DNA of 64,000 nt from Desulfofundulus salinus (GCF_003627965.1 NZ_RBWE01000001.1:1202934-1266933), one strand, 5' to 3'; positions 8,754-17,468 are shown, counted from the first letter of the stretch. The notes: generated by a model from the letters alone, not told the origin. Program-made: numbers and translations.

Positions 8754-9586
8754 TCAAGCAACTATCCTGGGATAAAGGTATGTGCCCACTGCTGTAGCCA
8801 GAATGCAGGCTACCAGCAAAACTCCTACGTCAACCTGCCAGCTGGTCAATTGGCCGGTAACAAGGGCGCCACGCAAGAAGTCCACCATATAGCTTAGCGG
8901 GTTGACCGATGCCACCACGCGCAGCCAGTCGGGCATGATGGAGATGGGATACAGCGCGTTGGAAGCAAAAAACAAGGGCATGGTGATTAACTGGCCGATA
9001 CCCATGAACGTTCACGGGTTTTAACAATGGCGGCGATAATCATGGACAGGGTGGCAAAAAATACGGCTCCCAGTATGACCACACCGGCGGCTGCTAACAG
9101 GAGGGCCGGGTGCCAGTGCAGGGGTATGCCGGTTATGGCCGCAAGCAGAAAAATAATGGTTACCTGGCTTAAGGCACGTACTCCGGCTGCCAGAGCCTTG
9201 CCCAGTACCAGCGCCAACCGGGGTAGGGGCATGGCCAGAAACTTTTGCAATATCCCCATATCTCTTTCCCAGATAGTCGAAAGACCAAAGAAGATGGCTG
9301 TAAACATCACCGACTGCGAGAGAATGCCGGGGGTCATATAAGTCTGGTAAGTTACCCCGCCTGTGTCAAATGCGCGTACCTTGCTGAAAGCCTGGCCGAA
9401 AATCAGCAGCCAGAGCACAGGCTGCACGGCCCGGGTGAACAGCTCGGTCGGTTCGTGGCGCAGCTTGCGCAGTTCCATTTCAATAATGACCAGCATGTCT
9501 GTTAGTGCCTGCAGCACTGTGCCGCCTGATTTTGCCGCCGGTTCAACCGAGGCGGCGACTGATGTGGCGAACCTGTCTGATTCCAC
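8754..9586 (-). pseudogene. ABC-2 permease broken by a one-base frameshift
   Basis: Two adjoining frames together make one ABC-2 permease. The N-terminal part starts at GTG 9586, preceded by GGGGGAG, and runs to about 8995 (ending IAAIVKTRER). The C-terminal part begins MGIGQLITMPLFFASNALYP. The family pattern at the join is ERFMGIGQL; insertion of a single T near 9005-9010 restores it. The loss could be a real mutation or a sequencing error. The gene belongs with the upstream ATPase and MarR gene, overlapping the ATPase end by about 44 bases. It is a DrrB-like membrane subunit. Confidence 0.8.
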
Positions 9587-10343
9587 GAAAATCTCCCCCC
9601 GCATCCAAAAAATTACCGGTAAAATAAGTAAATACATCATCCATGGAAGCATCGGGGTTACCCACCAGTGCCTTTAATTCCCCCGGCGTGCCGGTAACCA
9701 CCATTTCGCCGCGATTAAGTATGCCCACCCGGGTACAGACTGTATCGGCCTCTTCCATATAGTGAGTGGTGAGCAGGATGGCCATACGGGAAGTCCGGCG
9801 TAGCTTCGCGAGTATTTCCCAGACTCCCCTGCGGGCCACCGGGTCCAGCCCCACCGTGGGCTCATCCAGGAAAAGTACCCGGGGATAATGAAGGACGGCC
9901 TGGGCAATTTCCAGTCGTCGCACCATACCGCCGGAATAGGTGCGCACCAGCCGGCCGGCGGCATCTTCCAGTTGCATGAAATGCAGCAGGTCGGCAATAC
10001 GCCTTTCTCTTTCTCTTCCTTTTAAACCAAGCAGTTTGGCAAAAATCATCATGTTTTCATAACCGGTGAGTGCCCCATCCACCGACAGGGCCTGGGGCAC
10101 ATAACCGATACATTGCCGTACCCGGGCCGCCTGCCGGCGCACATCGTAACCGCACACCGTTGCCCGGCCGCCATCAGGTAGTAACAGGGTGGTCAGCATG
10201 CGTACAATGGTTGTCTTACCCGCTCCGTTTGGCCCCAGCAGGCCAAAAACCTCCCCGGCTGCAATGTTAAAAGAAACACCTTTTACCGCGGTGTGTTTGC
10301 CGAAGGATTTTTTCAGTTGTTCAACTTCGACAATTACCTCCAC
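9543..10343 (-). CDS. ABC-2 type exporter ATPase (DrrA-like)
   Basis: The 266-residue ATPase has Walker A LLGPNGAGKTT, signature YSGGMVRRLEI, Walker B VLFLDEPTVGLD and H-loop LLTTHYMEEAD. The C-terminus carries the DrrA-type DDVFTYFTG motif. It overlaps the end of the marR gene by 23 bases and the start of the permease by about 44, so the three genes form one operon. A MarR-controlled exporter of this kind usually removes a toxic small molecule that also binds the regulator. Only the layout supports that here. Confidence 0.85.
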   Translation of the reverse strand: MEVIVEVEQLKKSFGKHTAVKGVSFNIAAGEVFGLLGPNGAGKTTIVRMLTTLLLPDGGRATVCGYDVRRQAARVRQCIGYVPQALSVDGALTGYENMMIFAKLLGLKGRERERRIADLLHFMQLEDAAGRLVRTYSGGMVRRLEIAQAVLHYPRVLFLDEPTVGLDPVARRGVWEILAKLRRTSRMAILLTTHYMEEADTVCTRVGILNRGEMVVTGTPGELKALVGNPDASMDDVFTYFTGNFLDAGGDFRGIRQVRHISRRLG

Positions 10344-10791
10344 CGGACACCGCTCCTTCTTTCATCTGCCCCAGTACTTTCTCCAGCAGGCTATAAAGCT
10401 GGCGTCTTTCCTCCCCGTCGAGCGGTTCAAAAAGGGCTGATAAAACCCGGTGCCTTTCCTGCCGCCAGGCGTGAAATACTGCCTGCCCGTGTTCGGTGAG
10501 ATACACAGTTACCACCCGTTCGTCTTCCGTTCCTCGTTTTCTGCATACCAGACCATCCCGCTCCAGTCTCTTGACAGCGATGGTCACCGCGCTTGAGCCG
10601 GTACCCATGCGAACGGCGATATCTTTGATCCGCTGTGGTCCAAACCGGTGCAGGATGTGCAAAACCCAGTACTGCTCAAGTGTAATCTTACCCTGTTTTA
10701 CCGGGTGGGACGTCAAACGCCAGCAACGCCAGATTTGCCAGAGCGCATCGGCAATTTTTTCAGTGAGCAACTGCTCGTTATTATTCATCAC
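10321..10791 (-). CDS. MarR-family transcriptional regulator
   Basis: The 156-residue protein has the MarR winged helix (LHRFGPQRIKDIAVRMGTG, then AVKRLERDGLVCRKRGTEDE with the wing ERVVTVYLTEHG). It is the first gene of the minus-strand exporter operon. It probably represses its own promoter, whose spacer holds a palindrome. The inducing ligand is unknown. Confidence 0.88.
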   Translation of the reverse strand: MMNNNEQLLTEKIADALWQIWRCWRLTSHPVKQGKITLEQYWVLHILHRFGPQRIKDIAVRMGTGSSAVTIAVKRLERDGLVCRKRGTEDERVVTVYLTEHGQAVFHAWRQERHRVLSALFEPLDGEERRQLYSLLEKVLGQMKEGAVSGGGNCRS

Positions 10792-10812
10792 ATCACCTGT
10801 CTTTCCAAGTAA

Positions 10813-10841
10813 AACATACCATCAAAAAATTTGATAGTCAA
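10813..10841 (-). promoter_or_regulatory. marR promoter with operator-like palindrome
   Basis: On the minus strand, TTGACT (10836-10841) and TATGTT (10813-10818) are separated by exactly 17 bp. The spacer contains the inverted repeat ATCAAA-TTT-TTTGAT (10821-10835), a likely MarR binding site that would block RNA polymerase. Confidence 0.75.
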
Positions 10842-10877
10842 CATATTTCATGTTTAAAATTGTTTACCCGGTCGCCC

Positions 10878-10940
10878 GGTCCGGCCGTTCTTAAAGTCCA
10901 GGAAGGAGGGAGATTATAATCCCGCCCAGTATCAATTACT
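10878..10940 (+). repeat. Duplicated leader segment, copy A
   Basis: About 50 bases around TTAAAGTCCAGGAAGGAGGG closely match 33262-33320. Together with the fmdE and DUF4198 matches downstream, this marks an old segmental duplication. Confidence 0.65.
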
Positions 10941-10982
10941 TTGTGTACCGAATCCATATATTAAGGGAAGGAGTGTTTTCTG

Positions 10983-11561
10983 ATGACCGATTGGGAAAAA
11001 GTAATTGCCTTTCACGGGCACCCCTGTTGTTTGCTGGCCATCGGGTACCGGGCAACAAAGGTTGCCTTGGAGAAACTGGGTGCTGGTGTTCCCGGGCACG
11101 ATCTGGTGGCCGTGGTGGAAAACCGTACCTGTGCCGCCGACGCGGTGCAGGTGGTCTCGGGTTGCACCTTTGGGAAAAGAAATTTTGTCTACAGGGACAA
11201 CGGCAAATACGTATTTACCTTTGCCTGCATGGGAGAGAGGCAGGCTTTGCGGGTAAGCTTAAGGGCAGGTGTGCTGAGCAAAGAAGGGGATGATTTTGTA
11301 GCCCTCATGGAAAAGGTGGCCAACGGAGTAGCCACAGAAGGGGAGCGGGAGGAGTTTTACCGCCGCCAGGAGCCCCTGATGAAGTACATTCTGGAAGGGC
11401 CGGTTGAAGAAATTTTTGAAATGCAGATTGTAAATTTGGAAAAATCTCTTCCTGAACTCTGTTTGCAGATGATTACCTGCAGCCGCTGCGGCGAAGAAAT
11501 GATGAAAGATCATGCCTTTTTTCAGAATGGACGTCCGGTCTGTAAGGATTGTCTGGTATAA
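10983..11561 (+). CDS. FmdE-family protein with C-terminal zinc ribbon, copy 1
   Basis: The 192-residue protein starts at ATG 10983 after GGAAGGAG. The N-terminal ~150 residues match the FmdE family (PF02663-like; FHGHPCCLLAIGYRATKVAL, then ENRTCAADAVQVVSGCTFGK), with a conserved His/Cys metal-site arrangement. The C-terminus is a zinc ribbon, CSRCGEEM...CKDC. FmdE was named as a formylmethanofuran dehydrogenase subunit but is widespread beside metal and molybdenum/tungsten genes, and its biochemical role is not settled. A DUF4198 remnant follows directly, as in the partly decayed copy at 33.7 kb. A third homolog lies at 41761. Confidence 0.85.
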   Translation: MTDWEKVIAFHGHPCCLLAIGYRATKVALEKLGAGVPGHDLVAVVENRTCAADAVQVVSGCTFGKRNFVYRDNGKYVFTFACMGERQALRVSLRAGVLSKEGDDFVALMEKVANGVATEGEREEFYRRQEPLMKYILEGPVEEIFEMQIVNLEKSLPELCLQMITCSRCGEEMMKDHAFFQNGRPVCKDCLV

Positions 11562-11582
11562 AGAGCTAAAGCCGGCCTGGTC

Positions 11583-11864
11583 ATGGCCCCCGGTGCCTAC
11601 CGGGTGGGCGACGAGGTGATCCTGGAAGTTCTTTACCGGGACGGCCTTTGCCGGGAGCGGAGTTTAAAAGCCACCTGGAGCCTGCGGGAAGAAGAGGACT
11701 GGGGGCTGAGTGCAACAACCGATGACGCGGGGCGGGTGAAATTTTTCCTGGGCAATCCCGGGCACTGGCTTTTTTACACCCGGTATGCCGATGAAACTCT
11801 GGGCAGGGAGGGTGAGTACGATAAGCGGGTCTGCAGTGGTCTGTACACTGGAAGCGGCAGATAA
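11583..11864 (+). pseudogene. DUF4198 gene fragment (C-terminal third)
   Basis: From PGAYRVGDEVILEVLYR onward this is nearly the same as the last ~90 residues of the complete DUF4198 protein at 33854-34600. The first two thirds are missing and no RBS precedes the apparent ATG at 11583. The C-terminal few residues also diverge (CSGLYTGSGR). It is a remnant left next to an intact fmdE. Confidence 0.85.
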
Positions 11865-11899
11865 AATTGTTGTGGAGGACATCTCGAATTAAAATTTAA

Positions 11900-11929
11900 T
11901 TGACTTTATACAGGGAGAAGCAGTATAAT
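11900..11929 (+). promoter_or_regulatory. Sigma-A-type promoter for the corrinoid operon leader
   Basis: TTGACT (11900-11905) and TATAAT (11924-11929) are 18 bp apart. This is the only strong promoter seen before the E2/F1/cobalamin leader and btuF. A primary transcript from it would carry a leader of about 970 nt. Confidence 0.7.
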
Positions 11930-12029
11930 AATTTACAGAGGATGGGTGCTGTTTCACGTATCCCGGCGGATAGTGTTAAAAAACACCGGTTGCACCACGG
12001 CGAAAGTGTAAGTGTAGTAAAATAAAAGT

Positions 12030-12155
12030 GGTGACAGAAGTCACCGGTTTAATGTTCGCTTTGACATAAAGCAGGAAAAAGCGTAGTGGCAACCATGAAG
12101 GTGCTGTTTCCCTCCAGAGGAAGGAGGCAGGCTTTCATGGTTTTCTTGTTTTTCC
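12030..12155 (+). ncRNA. E-type structured leader RNA, copy 2
   Basis: Hairpin GGTGAC/AGAA/GTCACC (12030-12045) is followed by a junction and then a long terminal hairpin with outer stem AACCATGAAG/CTTTCATGGTT (about 12091-12142) and a T-rich tail. It is the first of three RNA elements stacked in the btuF leader. Confidence 0.6.
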
Positions 12156-12269
12156 CCGGTGCGAGGCCAACCGTAAGGATAGGCAGCGTCTTTCCAACTT
12201 TCGAGGGTCTAAGCTAAACCTTGGCATTAGCTTTTAACCCTATACCTGTTTGCCGGACGGGATCCCCGG

Positions 12270-12388
12270 TAAACGGGTCCGACTCCTTCTCAACGGGTAT
12301 GCAGGGGTCTGGTCAACCCTGCATGCTGTACCTCCTTTCGTCCTGGCATGTGGGGCCTGGTCACCCCCACATGCCCCGCTCTTTTTTT
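12270..12388 (+). ncRNA. F-type C-rich hairpin RNA with terminator, copy 1
   Basis: CTCCTT is followed by a hairpin (GCAGGG...CCCTGC), a single-stranded-looking TACCTCCTTTCG (about 12329-12340), and a final stem GGCATGTGGGG/CCCCCACATGCC with a T7 run (12382-12388). The same order is seen at 47.7 kb and 56.3 kb. The ACCTCCTTTC stretch resembles the 3' end of 16S rRNA and could pair with Shine-Dalgarno sequences. A trans-acting small RNA or an attenuator are both possible. Confidence 0.55.
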
Positions 12389-12464
12389 AGTCCCGTTCTC
12401 ATGTTACGCGAAGGGCTTGAACTCTGACGCCGGGGTCTTCGTGGTTTTTTCAACTAAATAGTGC

Positions 12465-12722
12465 GAAACGGGGTGTCCTGCTTCCCTGGTGGGGGCAGGC
12501 TGAAAAGGGAAGCCGGTGCAAATCCGGCGCGGTCCCGCCACTGTGAGGGGAAGGGCCCCACATTATGTCACTGTCCAGCACTCAGTAAAATTTTCTGCTT
12601 TGATAGAAACTGGTTACTGCTACGAATAAGGATACGGCGAAGGGAACCATAACATGGCTGAGTGCTGGATGGGAAGACGTGGAGTTCCGATGAACCCGAG
12701 CCAGGAGACCTGCCCCGTTTTA
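12465..12722 (+). ncRNA. Cobalamin riboswitch
   Basis: The conserved parts are present in order: GGGTGTCCTGCTTCC, AGCCGGTGCAAATCCGGC, GCGGTCCCGCCACTGTGA and the B12 box GAGCCAGGAGACCTGCC (about 12699-12715). A long variable arm of about 100 nt separates the core from the B12 box. It should sense adenosylcobalamin or a related corrinoid and switch off the btu operon through the terminator that follows. Confidence 0.95.
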
Positions 12723-12775
12723 TCTACCATGCTGCCTACGCGGATAGGGAGGTGGTAAGCCAGTACTTTGCCTTA

Positions 12776-12800
12776 CCCCGCTTTTCGGCAGCGGGGTTTT
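12776..12800 (+). terminator. Riboswitch expression-platform terminator
   Basis: Stem CCCCGC/GCGGGG with loop TTTTCGGCA is followed by TTTTC, directly after the cobalamin aptamer and about 105 bases before the btuF start. Confidence 0.8.
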
Positions 12801-12906
12801 CAATTTTATATAGTTTTAAATCCTGGTGCCACCAGGCAGAAGAGGTTCCTGGAGCAGGTGGATTATAGCCTTTTGCTCAGAAATTTTTAGAGGAGTTGAT
12901 TTGGCC

Positions 12907-14031
12907 ATGTATCCTAAATATGGGAGAATTTTGTCTATCTTTTTCCTAATTTTTTTAATAATCCTCCTCGCCGGTTGTAGCGCGGAGAAGGTCAGGCCGG
13001 GGGAAAAGGTTAGTCTGCAGTATGCCACTGGCTTTAGCATCGAAAATCTACCTGCCGGCTGCAAAAAGGTAACTGACGGCGACGGGAGAGAGTTGCTATT
13101 GGTACCCCGGGGCAAAAAGCCGCCCGCGGGTTACGGGAACCTTCCGGTTTTCTATACTCCTGTACAAAAGGTAGTTGTTGGCTCGACCACCCAGGCCGCC
13201 CTCCTCAGGCCGCTCGGGGTGCTGGGTACCATTGCCGGGGTAACCACGGAGAAAAAAGACTGGTACATTGACGAAGTAACGAAAGGAATGGAAAAGGGGC
13301 GGGTTGCTTTCCTGGGCAAGAACAGTGCCCCGGACTATGAAAAAATCAAGGCCCTTTCCCCGGATGTAGTTTTTACCTACACGCACGTCATGGGCGGAAC
13401 GGAGTTTGCCCAGAAGTTAAACGAACTGGGCATCCCCTACGCCGTGGATAACGAGTGGCTGGAGTCTCATCCTTTGGGCAGGGTGGAATGGGTGAAGTTC
13501 CTGGCCGCCTTTTACAACAAAGAAAAGGAGGCAGATGATTACTTCCGCCAGGTGGTCGCTAACGTCGAGCAGGTGGCCAGGAAGGTACCTGCCGGGACAA
13601 GGCCCAAGGTCCTCTGGGGGAGCATCTTTAAGGGCAAAGTATACGTACCTGCCGGCAACTCTTACGTGGCCAGGATGATTGAAATGGCCGGAGGCGATTA
13701 CGTCTTCAAGGACCTTGGCGGTTCGGCTACGGGCAATGCCAATATCACCCTGGAGGAATTTTATGCCAGAGGCAAGGATGCAGATATTTTCATTATACCT
13801 TTCAGCCCCCAGTCAACCGGCATCACCTCCATTGCCAAACTTCTAGAACAAGCACCGGTCCTGGCAGATATCAAGCCGGTAAAAGAAAAAAGAATCTGGT
13901 GTGCTCAGCCCTGGTACTATCAATCAATGGATAAAACAGACGAGCAAATTGAGGACCTGGCTGCTATGTTTTACCCTGTTTCCTGGTCTGGTTACCAACC
14001 CAGGCATTTTATGAGTTTGCCGGATAAGTAA
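12907..14031 (+). CDS. btuF: Corrinoid ABC transporter lipoprotein, substrate-binding
   Basis: The 374-residue lipoprotein has a signal with lipobox LLAGC (Cys about 21). A PF01497-type binding fold follows (ALLRPLGVLGTIAGV, LSPDVVFTYTHV, PRKVLWG-type domain linker). ATG 12907 is chosen because AGAGGAG lies just before it and the lipoprotein signal starts there; the frame is open upstream but without signal features. The cobalamin riboswitch upstream and the FecCD permease, ATPase and cbiZ downstream support corrinoid uptake. The family as a whole also binds siderophores, so the ligand rests on context. Confidence 0.9.
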   Translation: MYPKYGRILSIFFLIFLIILLAGCSAEKVRPGEKVSLQYATGFSIENLPAGCKKVTDGDGRELLLVPRGKKPPAGYGNLPVFYTPVQKVVVGSTTQAALLRPLGVLGTIAGVTTEKKDWYIDEVTKGMEKGRVAFLGKNSAPDYEKIKALSPDVVFTYTHVMGGTEFAQKLNELGIPYAVDNEWLESHPLGRVEWVKFLAAFYNKEKEADDYFRQVVANVEQVARKVPAGTRPKVLWGSIFKGKVYVPAGNSYVARMIEMAGGDYVFKDLGGSATGNANITLEEFYARGKDADIFIIPFSPQSTGITSIAKLLEQAPVLADIKPVKEKRIWCAQPWYYQSMDKTDEQIEDLAAMFYPVSWSGYQPRHFMSLPDK

Positions 14032-14043
14032 GTGTTGCACCAC

Positions 14044-14069
14044 CGGGACCCGGCCTGCCGGGTCCCGGT
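14044..14069 (+). terminator. Intercistronic hairpin between btuF and btuC
   Basis: A strong GC stem, CCGGGACCCGGC/GCCGGGTCCCGG, with almost no loop and no U-run. It more likely sets relative expression of the lipoprotein and membrane subunit than ends transcription. Confidence 0.5.
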
Positions 14070-14083
14070 AATCAGGGAGATGA

Positions 14084-15112
14084 GTGAAGGTGTTTTTCAA
14101 GGAAAAGACAGGCCGATATTATATCTTTATCATTATTTTTGCCTTCTTGGTGGGGGCCCTGTTTCTCTTAAATCTCAGTTTAGGCTCAGTACCCGTACCG
14201 CTAAAAGAGGTCTACCGGGTCGTCCTGCACCAGCCTGTTGATAATACCACCTTTCAAGCGGTGATCTGGAAGATTCGTCTTCCCCGCTCCCTGGCCACCC
14301 TTTTTGGCGGGGCGGCTTTGGCCACTGGGGGATTGCTGTTGCAGATCTTTTTCCGCAACCCCATTGTGGGGCCTTACGTGCTGGGCATTTCTTCCGGGGC
14401 CACCCTGCTTGTGGCGCTGGTCATGCTCACCAGCCTTTCCGTGGGCCTGACCATCCATCCCTTTGCCCTGAGCATGGCTGCTTTTCTCGGTGCCCTTTTA
14501 GTGATGATACTCGTCCTGGCCGTGGCCAACCGGGTAAGAAATGTGGTTACTCTGCTGGTCGTCGGCTTGATGATGGGTTATTTGTGCAGCGCGGTAAGCA
14601 GCATTTTAATTGCTCTGGCGGAAAAGGAAAAGGTGCACGGCTTTGTCCTCTGGACGCTGGGCAGCTTTTCCGGGTTTACCTGGGATGAACTGGTGGTCCT
14701 GATGGGGTTGAGCGGGCCGCTGCTCCTGTGTTCTCTCCTGCTCTGCAAGCCCCTTAACGCTTTTTTACTGGGGGAAGATTATGCCCGGAGCATGGGGGTG
14801 AACATCCGGTGTTTTCGGGTGGCCATTGTGATGCTGGCCAGCGCCCTGGCCGGTTTGGTTACTGCTTTTGCCGGGCCGGTCGCCTTTATTGGCCTCGCTG
14901 TGCCACACATGGCCAGGCTTTCTTTGGGCACTTCAGATAACAGAGCGCTCCTGCCGGCAACCATTTTACTGGGGGCTACTGTTGCCAGTTTATGTGATCT
15001 GGTGGCAAGGATGGCCCTGTCACCTGTGGAGCTGCCGATTAGCGCCATTACGTCATTTTTTGGTGCACCTATTGTTATCGGGCTGTTGTTGAAAAGGAGG
15101 ACCGCTCTATGA
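14084..15112 (+). CDS. btuC: FecCD/BtuC-type ABC permease
   Basis: The 342-residue membrane protein has about ten hydrophobic helices and the family motifs RLPRSLATLFGGAALATGG near residue 65 and the coupling-helix region GLAVPHMARL near 270. It starts at GTG 14084 after AGGGAG. The stop overlaps the start of the ATPase gene (ATGA). It forms the channel for corrinoid import with the flanking genes. Confidence 0.92.
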   Translation: MKVFFKEKTGRYYIFIIIFAFLVGALFLLNLSLGSVPVPLKEVYRVVLHQPVDNTTFQAVIWKIRLPRSLATLFGGAALATGGLLLQIFFRNPIVGPYVLGISSGATLLVALVMLTSLSVGLTIHPFALSMAAFLGALLVMILVLAVANRVRNVVTLLVVGLMMGYLCSAVSSILIALAEKEKVHGFVLWTLGSFSGFTWDELVVLMGLSGPLLLCSLLLCKPLNAFLLGEDYARSMGVNIRCFRVAIVMLASALAGLVTAFAGPVAFIGLAVPHMARLSLGTSDNRALLPATILLGATVASLCDLVARMALSPVELPISAITSFFGAPIVIGLLLKRRTAL

Positions 15113-16317
15113 AAGTGTTACAGGCCTGCGATCTGGCCGTGGGCTATGGTACCAGGACGGTGGTAAATGACATTAATCTGGATGCTTTAAAGGGTCAGTT
15201 TATCTGCCTTCTAGGACCTAACGGTTCCGGGAAGTCTACCATCTTGCGCTGCCTGGCCGGGCTTTTGGCCCCTTTGAGGGGTTCGGTATATCTAAAGGGA
15301 AACCAGCTTTATACCCTGGGGCCTGGGGATCTGGCAAGGACCATGGCTGTGGTTCTCACGGAACGCCTTTCTCCGGGGCTGCTCACGGCCTTTGAAGTGG
15401 TAGCCATGGGACGTTACCCCTACACGGGCTTCTGGGGGCACCTCACCGAAAAAGATCGGTGCAAAACTCAAGAGGCTCTGCGCCTGGTAAATGGGGAGAA
15501 TCTTGCCACAAGGTATTTTGCCGAGCTAAGCGACGGCGAAAAGCAGAAGGTTATGCTGGCGCGGGCGCTGGCACAAGAACCGGAACTGATCATATTGGAC
15601 GAACCAACCACCCATCTGGACGTAAAGCACCGGCTGGAAGTAATGGCCATTCTCCGGCAGCTAACCCGGGAAAAAGGGATTACTGTAATTCTTTCCCTGC
15701 ATGAAATTGATCTGGCCTTGAAGAGTTGTGCTATCGCTATGCTCGTTAAGGACGGGAAAATCCTGGCCTGCGGCCCACCAGAGGAGGTGTTGGACGAGGA
15801 TACGGTGACTGAACTATACGATATTGATTCCGCTTATTTCAGCGATTGCCTGGGCGGCATGGAGCTTAGAAACAACGGCGGAGCGCCGGTCTATGTGCTG
15901 GGCGGTGCCGGAAGTGGGGCACGTGTTTACCGCATGTTGAGCAAACATGGTTTTGGCGTCGTGACCGGTGTTATTCACGAAAACGACGTGGATTACCATG
16001 TTGGTAAGGCCGTCGGGGCCACGTTGATTGAGGAACAGCCGTTTGAAGAGATTGGTGATTCGTCCTTTGAGCGTGCAGTCGAATTAATACGCCGGGCTGC
16101 ACGGGTGATTGACGCCGGCTTTCCTGTGGGATCGCTGAACCTGCGCAACCTCGACCTGATCCGGCTGGTGCTGGCGCAGGGCCGGACGGTCTATACCTTG
16201 CGCGGCAAGAGGGAAACGGAAGAGCTGTACGGGGAGGTCGGCAGCCAGTTCATTCACTGTCACAGCCTGGGGGATCTGCTGGAGAAGCTGACCTCTAATG
16301 CGCATGCCACCGGTTGA
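15109..16317 (+). CDS. btuD: BtuD-type ABC ATPase with a ~150-residue C-terminal extension
   Basis: Residues 1 to about 245 are an ABC ATPase: Walker A GPNGSGKST, signature LSDGEKQKVM, Walker B LIILDEPTTHLD and H-loop SLHEID. FecE-type ATPases usually end near 260 residues, but here a further ~150 residues follow. They begin with a Rossmann-like strand and glycine-rich turn (PVYVLGGAGSGARVYRML), then GFGVVTGVIHENDVDYH. The extension may bind a nucleotide or the corrinoid and report on or regulate transport; this is not shown. The gene overlaps the end of btuC by 4 bases. Confidence 0.9.
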   Translation: MKVLQACDLAVGYGTRTVVNDINLDALKGQFICLLGPNGSGKSTILRCLAGLLAPLRGSVYLKGNQLYTLGPGDLARTMAVVLTERLSPGLLTAFEVVAMGRYPYTGFWGHLTEKDRCKTQEALRLVNGENLATRYFAELSDGEKQKVMLARALAQEPELIILDEPTTHLDVKHRLEVMAILRQLTREKGITVILSLHEIDLALKSCAIAMLVKDGKILACGPPEEVLDEDTVTELYDIDSAYFSDCLGGMELRNNGGAPVYVLGGAGSGARVYRMLSKHGFGVVTGVIHENDVDYHVGKAVGATLIEEQPFEEIGDSSFERAVELIRRAARVIDAGFPVGSLNLRNLDLIRLVLAQGRTVYTLRGKRETEELYGEVGSQFIHCHSLGDLLEKLTSNAHATG

Positions 16318-16376
16318 TAAAGACGGACATTTAATGATGGCGTTATTAATTATATTGAATGAGAGTGGGTGGTATA

Positions 16377-17468
16377 TTGCTCATTTATGAAACGAGCAGC
16401 GGGGAAAAAATTTACCGGCGTGACGATAGCATCATCGTTTATTTTCCCGGACCACGCCGGGTGGTCAGTACGGCCAGGCTCAACGGCGGCTATCGAGAAG
16501 ACTTACAGGCGGTATTTAACCACCACATGCCTCCCGGTGATCACAAGCCTGCCGATTTGCCGGGAGGCAGCGTGGAGGGATACCTGGAGTACCTGACCGG
16601 CCGTTTGAATTTGCCCTACCGTCACACTGCCGGGCTATTGACTGCTGCCAGAATGGAAAATGCTTCTATAAAAACGGCTGATTATCGTGAGCTGGCGTTG
16701 ACAGCTGTGGTTACCGGCGGAGTAGAGGTAAACGGGGGACGGGCCGGAGATCCCGCCCGGCACTACGAACTGGACGGCCAGTGGACTTTCGTCGGCGGCA
16801 CCATAAATATCATCCTGCTTATCGATGGCAACCTGCCTCCCCACACGCTTGTGCGCGCCATTGTTACAGCCACTGAGGCCAAGGCGGCTGCCCTGCAGGA
16901 ACTGGTTGCTCCCAGCCGTTATTCTCACGGGATCGCCACCGGGTCAGGCACCGATCAAATTATTGCCGTTTCCAACGTGCAGTGCCGGCATAGCTTCACA
17001 GATGCCGGGAAGCATTCCAAACTGGGTGAGCTGATCGGGAGGGCGGTTAAGGAAGCAGTTAAAGAGGCACTGGATAAACAGACCGGCCTTAATCCCCTGC
17101 GCCAGTGCAATTTTCTGGTCCGCCTGGAGAGGTACGTGATTGGTCTTGACGACTTCTGGCGCCTGGCACAATCTGATGGGATCGGGCTTTCCCGGGAGTT
17201 ATATCTGGAACGGTTGCGTCGCCTGGCTACAGACGAAAGACTGGTCGCCCTGGCGGCCACGTTACTGCATTTGCTTGACGAATATGAATGGGGCCTGCTG
17301 TCCGGCGGGGCGACGTTAGAGGCAGGAAGAAACTTTATCCGGGCATATGTACCTTCTGCAGCTGTTGATGAGGGAAAGGGAAGCGAGCCGGTTAATTACC
17401 TGATTAAGATGTTTATCAGAGCGGTTAATGAAATAATTGCGAAACAAGAAAAAGCTTTTCTACCCTGA
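16377..17468 (+). CDS. cbiZ: CbiZ-type adenosylcobinamide amidohydrolase
   Basis: The protein matches CbiZ (PF01955-like): STARLNGGYREDL near the N-terminus, then LLTAARMENAS, VVTGGVEVNGGRAGDPA and the strongly conserved TATEAKAAALQEL and GIATGSGTDQI. CbiZ cuts the aminopropanol side chain of imported (pseudo)cobinamide-containing corrinoids so that the nucleotide loop can be rebuilt. It fits a salvage operon. An ATG at 16359 lacks an RBS; TTG 16377, after GTGGGTGG and giving MLIYETSSGEK, is the better start. The C-terminal ~130 residues are an extra domain I do not recognise. Confidence 0.88.
   Translation: MLIYETSSGEKIYRRDDSIIVYFPGPRRVVSTARLNGGYREDLQAVFNHHMPPGDHKPADLPGGSVEGYLEYLTGRLNLPYRHTAGLLTAARMENASIKTADYRELALTAVVTGGVEVNGGRAGDPARHYELDGQWTFVGGTINIILLIDGNLPPHTLVRAIVTATEAKAAALQELVAPSRYSHGIATGSGTDQIIAVSNVQCRHSFTDAGKHSKLGELIGRAVKEAVKEALDKQTGLNPLRQCNFLVRLERYVIGLDDFWRLAQSDGIGLSRELYLERLRRLATDERLVALAATLLHLLDEYEWGLLSGGATLEAGRNFIRAYVPSAAVDEGKGSEPVNYLIKMFIRAVNEIIAKQEKAFLP

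Noticed and set aside
12030-12155. Assignment of the E-type RNA to the Moco, GEMM (c-di-GMP) or NiCo riboswitch
   Set aside because: The conserved core sequences I remember for those families are not present in the six copies; only general hairpin similarity remains.
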